From Chara braunii (taxonomy: Eukaryota > Streptophyta > Charophyceae > Charales > Characeae): a stretch of DNA of 20,056 bases. Numbering within the stretch: the first letter of the stretch is position 1; each line of letters begins with the position of its first letter. The translations under genes were made by a program, and so were the position numbers. The stretch covers positions 1,853,997 through 1,874,052 of the forward strand of contig BFEA01000146.1 in NCBI GenBank assembly GCA_003427395.1. The letters are read 5' to 3'. The notes below the pieces were generated by a model that saw nothing but the letters and a program-made list of their open reading frames with translations, was not told the origin of the DNA and searched no databases. Below, piece after piece: positions 16,264-20,056 of the stretch.

Positions 16264-16720
16264 TTTTCTCACCCTCGAGCAGATCCGTACCCCCGTCACC
16301 TTCCCTTCTCATCCTTTCCATCCTCATCTCTTCCGCGACTTCTATTCTACCCGTCTACTCGCCACCGTCCATCCTCACGCCTCCCTTCAGTCCGCTGCTC
16401 CCACATTCTGCTGGCATCTTCTGCTGTTTAGTGCTGCATGGGAGCGATCCAACGTCGTAGAAGTCTACTGCGTTGCCACGGGGACAATCCCCGCCTGTCG
16501 CCACTTCGAGGTCTTTCGAGCGGCGCTCTTCCGCACCCTCTCCTCCTTCTATCGTGACTACCTCGCCTCCCTCCCCCGCAGTGGCGATCATTTCCCCCGC
16601 TTCCACCGAATCATCCGATATGAGGAGCTCCCGGTGACGATGGAAGGGATGAATCGCTTTCTACCCCCGCTCCCCCCCCGTCATCCCCGAGAGATCCCCG
16701 GCATGTACCGCCTCTACTAG
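16112..16720 (+). CDS. Hypothetical protein, third overlapping frame
   Basis: 202 codons from an ATG in good context (GAAGATGGC) to TAG at 16718-16720. The first 50 residues are Pro-rich and read the same DNA as the disordered tail of the preceding frame. Beyond 16263 the frame keeps a strong codon bias towards C in third position and looks globular: FHPHLFRDFYSTRLLATVHP, CWHLLLFSAAWERSNVVEVY, CVATGTIPACRHFEVFRAAL, RTLSSFYRDYLASLPRSG. I do not recognise it. It returns to the same frame as the first ORF of the trio, so the three could be one protein with two compensating shifts, separate products, or exons. A faint shared pattern with the second frame (W-x-L … V … TGTI, same spacing) is noted separately. 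Confidence 0.45.
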   Translation: MATLQPPPQVPRDGDGADLPPPPAPPVPQFAHVPMRAIGLRPRTLPRRPLDFLTLEQIRTPVTFPSHPFHPHLFRDFYSTRLLATVHPHASLQSAAPTFCWHLLLFSAAWERSNVVEVYCVATGTIPACRHFEVFRAALFRTLSSFYRDYLASLPRSGDHFPRFHRIIRYEELPVTMEGMNRFLPPLPPRHPREIPGMYRLY

Positions 16721-16757
16721 CCTATTCCAGCTAGGCGGTAGATCCCATTCACTTGAA

Positions 16758-16764
16758 CCCCCCC

Positions 16765-16801
<37 letters not shown>

Positions 16802-16812
16802 CTCTCTCTCTC
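16758..16812. repeat. C15-T29-(CT)n pyrimidine tract
   Basis: Fifteen C, about 29 T and six CT units lie in a row between the third overlapping frame and the next coding-like stretch. It could act as an extreme polypyrimidine tract for the AG at 16828-16829. Its exact length is likely unreliable. Confidence 0.9.
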
Positions 16813-16829
16813 CTCCACGAATCGGTAAG

Positions 16830-17138
16830 CCTCCCGAAGATCGCGTCATCAACGATGACGTCAACCTACGCGCTGATTCGACAGACGGCAACAAGCAAGG
16901 GTGCAGAGCACACGGAGAACAGGTGGACCATGATGGCGTCACCTGGACGATCTCCACGAGGCAGAGGGTTGGATATGACCCTGCGAAAATCTTGCCACGG
17001 ATGTTGTCGCCATCTCATCTACGACCCAGTTATCGTTCCTTGTACTTCTTCTGCTCGGTTGATACGCTTGGTTCCTCATGCATCACTCTGTTTTCCCCTC
17101 TTTCTTTTGTCATTCCATGCAATCGGGAGATCGCATAA
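16830..17138 (+). CDS. Probable exon of an unrecognised gene
   Basis: After the long pyrimidine tract and an AG at 16828-16829, an open frame starts PPEDRVINDDVNLRAD and continues through HGEQVDHDGVTWTIS and RQRVGYDPAKILPRML before turning Ser- and Phe-rich and stopping at 17136-17138. The first 55 or so residues have protein-like composition and GC-biased codons; the later part (after about 17010) looks more like noncoding sequence, so a splice donor may lie there. No ATG starts this frame near its beginning, so it would be an internal or last exon. Function unknown. Confidence 0.3.
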   Translation, partial: PPEDRVINDDVNLRADSTDGNKQGCRAHGEQVDHDGVTWTISTRQRVGYDPAKILPRMLSPSHLRPSYRSLYFFCSVDTLGSSCITLFSPLSFVIPCNREIA

Positions 17139-17970
17139 TTTTGGAACCCCCTGCGCGTCACATATATGACGAACCACTTCCCGACCCCGTATCATCTTTC
17201 CTACCCTTTCCTTTTGCTTGTATCATACCTACCCCAGGAAACCCCGTTTTGAGTTCTTGCTTTCGGGTGTCGCATTTTCCTTTTTGAAGAGCTTTTTCGA
17301 CTACTGAGTTATATTTTTCTTTTTGCAAAATCGAGAAATACATGAGAATTTACGTACGCCCTAGCGAACGCACTGGGAATTGGGCTCGGTAGTTGGGAAT
17401 CCAGGGATAAGCGGAACTTCGACGTGTCCTTTTTGGGTGAATGGATGTTCTTGGGCGCGCCGAGGAAAACTCTCGGAATTTTGCGTGAATACGAATAGGC
17501 GTAGGATTTTATTTTCCCGCGGCGCTTTTTCCCTCGGAGATATGGTGATTTCAATTTTGAATTAGGATAGAAGCAAGTTGTAACTGTTTCGGTGCCTTTT
17601 TCTTTTTTTTGTTGACGGCGCCGTGCATGCAAAAGCTTCCTCCTCTTTGTCCCTCGCATCGCTCCCTCCCGCGCCTCCCTTTCCTTCTCCCTCCTTTTTC
17701 TCTCTCCCCGTAACTGTTTTCCTTTCTCCCTCTCTCTCTCTCTCCCGCCTTGCTTTAGCCAGCCCATTTCCCCATCTTGATCGTCTGAATCTTGGACCCG
17801 TGTTGCGCCACCTCTTGCGCCTTTTTCTCTTCTCACCCTCTACGTCTGGGATACGACGCCCGGTCGATCCCCCGATAACTCCCGCTCGCCAATCAGGTGC
17901 GTCGATCGATAGGACCTTCCTATCGCGCGACGAATCTGATTGGTTGAACCTTGAGTTCCGAGGGATCAGC
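17139..17970. other. No gene recognised; pyrimidine-rich
   Basis: Contains CT-rich stretches (about 17635-17760) whose minus strand translates as Arg, Glu and Lys repeats, which I regard as low-complexity artefacts. An ACGGCGCCGT palindrome lies at 17615-17624. This could be intron or the upstream region of the gene further right. Confidence 0.35.
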
Positions 17971-18150
17971 ATGGCGTTCGTAGAGCGCTCTTCTCAAAGT
18001 CTTCTCCTCCTTTTCCTCTTACACCTCAGTTTTCCTGTCGCCTTCTCCCCCTTCTATCTCCCCTGTCGCGACTATAAAACCCGCAAGAGCGTCCGCGAAT
18101 CTCTCTTACGTTCTCGACTCTCAAGCCAGCTTCCGGAAAGCAGTGGCTAG
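17971..18150 (+). CDS. Possible short secreted peptide
   Basis: 59 codons from an ATG in good context (AGCATGG). The start MAFVERSSQSLLLLFLLHL followed by SFPVAFS has the shape of a signal peptide: a charged start, a Leu-rich core, then small polar residues. The remainder is basic (RDYKTRKSVRESLLRSR). However, a TATA-like element sits inside the frame and the whole region is pyrimidine-rich, which favours Leu and Ser codons by chance. Function unknown; low confidence. Confidence 0.18.
   Translation: MAFVERSSQSLLLLFLLHLSFPVAFSPFYLPCRDYKTRKSVRESLLRSRLSSQLPESSG
18073..18079 (+). promoter_or_regulatory. Candidate TATA box
   Basis: TATAAAA stands alone in GC-rich surroundings, with pyrimidine-rich initiator-like sequence (TCTCTTACGTTCTC) about 25-35 bp downstream. 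It would suit a promoter for the downstream frame at 19100, with AG-GTAGAG at 18149-18156 as a possible first donor. It is incompatible with 17971-18150 being the main product of the same strand. Confidence 0.3.
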
Positions 18151-18156
18151 GTAGAG

Positions 18157-18489
18157 TGTTTGAAGCGATTCGGAAAGCCCTGTCAGGCTGACGATAGACT
18201 GGCTGGTTGCGCACTAGATCGCCACGACGGACTGTGGGATCTGGGTGAACCATGTCGAGTTTACGACAGCGGGGTGACGATCGCATGGTGGGAGTTAGCA
18301 CGCGACGGTCGGGATCGTCGGTGCGGGTATGAGGATGGATGTTGAGTTGATTGGCCCGGGACCATATTGGAATTAACGGCGAATGCGCCTTTGTTGCGGA
18401 TTGTTATCTTTGGCATGAGTGTACGGCGGTGACGTCGAACTTCTCTCTTCCTGGATCTTGTCATCTTCTATTTTGGACTTTCTTTCCCT

Positions 18490-18546
<57 letters not shown>

Positions 18547-19099
18547 GAAAGACGATGCGTCTGAATGATTGTCCCTCTTTTGAATGGGAATGAGTTGGCC
18601 TCCTGTTTCTGTGTGAAAGAACTTCTTCCGGAACTCTTCCATTAGTTTCTTGGGTAATCCTCCTACACAAGGACCCTGTCTTATTGTCTTGTGAACGGTG
18701 GATGCGTGTGTACTGAGTAATGCAACCCATCTTTTCCTGAGCATGTCCCATTTTCGCACCTTCCACAGTGAATGCATGTATAGAGATGCGTGACTTTTTC
18801 GGATTGATTAGACGAGTGTCGTCGGGATTTTGTTCGAGAATACAAGAGTGTTTAGATCTGTAGCTCTGTTTGCACTACGCATGCCATCTGCCTTATGATA
18901 CACGACATCAGCAGCCAAGCCACGAGGCGGCCCTGAGAAACAAGGTGCCCAGGGACCAACGTTGTGTTGAACTGATAGGACCCGTAGCCATACTCATCTG
19001 TGATTGCTTTCTCTCTCTTGTGTCAAAAAGATTGATTAGGGAACGCGCGAATCTTTTCTGTTCTTAATGACGTCTCATGACATTTTGTGATTGATTGAC
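18157..19099. other. Putative leader/intron region, no gene recognised
   Basis: No long convincing frame on the + strand. The minus-strand frame 18373-18777 runs into the CT repeat as an Arg-Glu run and is probably chance. If the TATAAAA at 18073 is a promoter, this would be 5' leader or intron ending at the TTTTCCTTACAG acceptor (ends 19176). Confidence 0.3.
18493..18542. repeat. (CT)n microsatellite, about 25 units
   Basis: Uninterrupted CT dinucleotides. CT/GA repeats are common in plant 5' leaders and promoters, which fits but does not prove a transcribed leader here. Confidence 0.95.
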
Positions 19100-19639
19100 A
19101 TGTGGACTGACAAGTACCTTTCAATTGGGCGCCAGCCTCCCGTATCTCCCCTCCCCACACGACATTTTCCTTACAGTGAGGAAAGGACACGTGTATGTGA
19201 GTGGGACGTACGAGAAGCCGTTGCACAAATCAACGGGCAGTATTACTTCCCTCCGGCCAACCGCTGCTCTGGGTTCGTAGAAGTCGGGTTTGTTATTATC
19301 GATACGCACTTCCCACCTTACTCGGTATTGTTGCCATTTAACGAGTTAATCGTCATTCCGTGGACGGAAGTAGAACCCCACTGGCCGTGCACTCTGTGCA
19401 CCGAATGTCAGCGTTTTGATCGCTACGAAGCAAAGGGCTTCCACTACCAAATACGGAGTGAGGACGAGCATAAGGAAAGAGTCACTCCGCTGAGACCATC
19501 CACATCGGATTCGGAACTGACCAGCGAACGAAGACGAGATCTGACACGAAAACGAGACACGCGAAGCGTGCCAGACCCTTTCCGTTCTAAACGACGGGCT
19601 GTAGCCCGGTGGGAAGCCCGACGGTACTTTTTGGATTGA
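19100..19639 (+). CDS. Hypothetical protein with CxxCxxC and basic tail
   Basis: The frame is open from the ATG at 19100 to TGA at 19637-19639 (179 residues). A strong acceptor, TTTTCCTTACAG, ends at 19176, so the coding part may start as an exon at 19177 instead. Residues about 35-95 look globular (CEWDVREAVAQINGQYYFPP, GFVEVGFVIIDTHFPPYS, ELIVIPWTEVEPHW). A CTLCTEC motif puts Cys at about residues 97, 100 and 103, possibly a metal site, though the fourth ligand is not obvious. The last 60 residues are hydrophilic and very basic (SERRRDLTRKRDTR, RSKRRAVARWEARR), compatible with nucleic-acid binding or nuclear targeting. I recognise no family. Confidence 0.45.
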   Translation: MWTDKYLSIGRQPPVSPLPTRHFPYSEERTRVCEWDVREAVAQINGQYYFPPANRCSGFVEVGFVIIDTHFPPYSVLLPFNELIVIPWTEVEPHWPCTLCTECQRFDRYEAKGFHYQIRSEDEHKERVTPLRPSTSDSELTSERRRDLTRKRDTRSVPDPFRSKRRAVARWEARRYFLD

Positions 19640-19664
19640 ATTTGGATCTTTCTGTTTTCACGCC

Positions 19665-19884
19665 ATGTCCGCGCGCGCATTCCGCGACGCGCGAAACGAT
19701 CGACTTGCTCCATTGGACCAACACAGGGGATTTCAGTTCCGTCTGTGTCCCCACACTCAATTTCCAAAAATCCTTGGCACACCCCATCTTGCTGTTTTTC
19801 TGGGCCTCTTTTCCGCACAGCTAACACTTCGAACGGAAGACAACAGAGGGCGTGAGGTTGCGCGTCACATGATTCCTGTTGGTC
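19665..19884 (+). CDS. Possible exon ending in a GTAAGT donor
   Basis: An ATG at 19665 opens a frame reading MSARAFRDARNDRLAPLDQH and on through a hydrophobic AVFLGLFSAQLTL segment and RTEDNRGREVARHMIPVG. At 19885-19890 lies GTAAGT, a perfect plant-type donor, after which the frame quickly becomes hydrophobic and stops at 19938-19940. It starts 25 bp after the preceding stop in another frame. It may be the first exon of a gene running off the window or a 3' exon of the same locus. Protein unrecognised. Confidence 0.3.
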
Positions 19885-19940
19885 GTAAGTTCTGCTTCTC
19901 TACCTGTCTAGGGCTTTTTCTTGCCTTCCTAGGATCTTAA

Positions 19941-20056
19941 AATGGAGTCTTCCGAGGCGAAGGATGGGACACAGGGGATGGGGGTGGCGGGGTGAAGGGG
20001 AGAGGGGTGTTTGTTAGCGGAGGTGGAGGGAGAGGGGTCAAAGGTGGGTGGGTTGA
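19941..20056. other. G-rich right end
   Basis: Purine-rich, with repeated GGGG runs (GGGGATGGGGGTGGCGGGG and later GAGAGGGG twice), similar in composition to the left end of the window. Able to form G-quadruplexes in principle. It would lie in the intron if the GTAAGT donor is used. Confidence 0.6.

Noticed and set aside
17309-17972. Minus-strand frames rich in Arg, Glu, Lys
   Set aside because: Purine-rich strand of a CT-rich region; low complexity accounts for the open frames.
18373-18777. 134-codon minus-strand frame
   Set aside because: The second half is an Arg-Glu repeat from the GA microsatellite. The first half looks protein-like but has no recognisable motif and no supporting signals.

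Overview
The window looks like a piece of a large, repeat-rich eukaryotic nuclear genome from the plant lineage. Supporting signs are plant-type L1-like LINE reverse transcriptase debris, a Ty3/gypsy chromovirus pol with a C-terminal chromodomain, long AT-rich stretches, many homopolymers and microsatellites, and splice-like signals. From memory of the pol wording I lean towards a charophyte alga such as Chara. That is an inference, and the sequence alone does not prove it. No rRNA, tRNA, CRISPR array or bacterial operon is visible.

Layout. 1-235 is a G-rich segment with a 32-bp tandem duplication. 235-1450 is degenerate sequence with no recognisable gene. About 1450-6400 is LINE debris on the + strand in three blocks. 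Copy 1 runs from the pre-RT linker to the RT thumb (about 1465-3250) and is broken by a GC-rich block at about 2000-2510. Copy 2 starts again at the beginning of the RT domain (about 3277-4350). A C-terminal block (about 5262-6400) ends in a zf-RVT-like region. Between the last two lies a non-LINE insert with GTTCGG/CCGAAC palindromes, poly(T) and a CA repeat. 6430-8050 is noncoding repeat sequence: GTTCGG/GTACG-rich blocks with simple-sequence tails, diverged direct repeats, a candidate 243-bp MITE with 8-bp flanking duplications, and (TTGA)n arrays. 8058-9777 is the 3' half of a decayed Ty3/gypsy pol, followed by a polypurine tract and a candidate 3' LTR (9788-10421).

10.4-15.0 kb has no recognisable gene. 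It holds families of diverged direct repeats, notably an array of about six units at roughly 120-bp spacing, each with a small hairpin (12.9-13.6 kb), and a compact cluster of strong hairpins at 14.60-14.71 kb.

From about 15.0 kb the composition and codon use change and coding-like open frames appear, all on the + strand. Three consecutive frames overlap (15143-15511, 15508-16263, 16112-16720). They are followed by a probable exon (16830-17138), a 179-codon frame with a basic tail (19100-19639) and a further frame ending at a GTAAGT donor (19665-19884). I recognise none of these proteins. They may be exons of one or two lineage-specific genes, a gene broken by compensating frameshifts, or an integrated compact element. 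This block is the most interesting part of the window.
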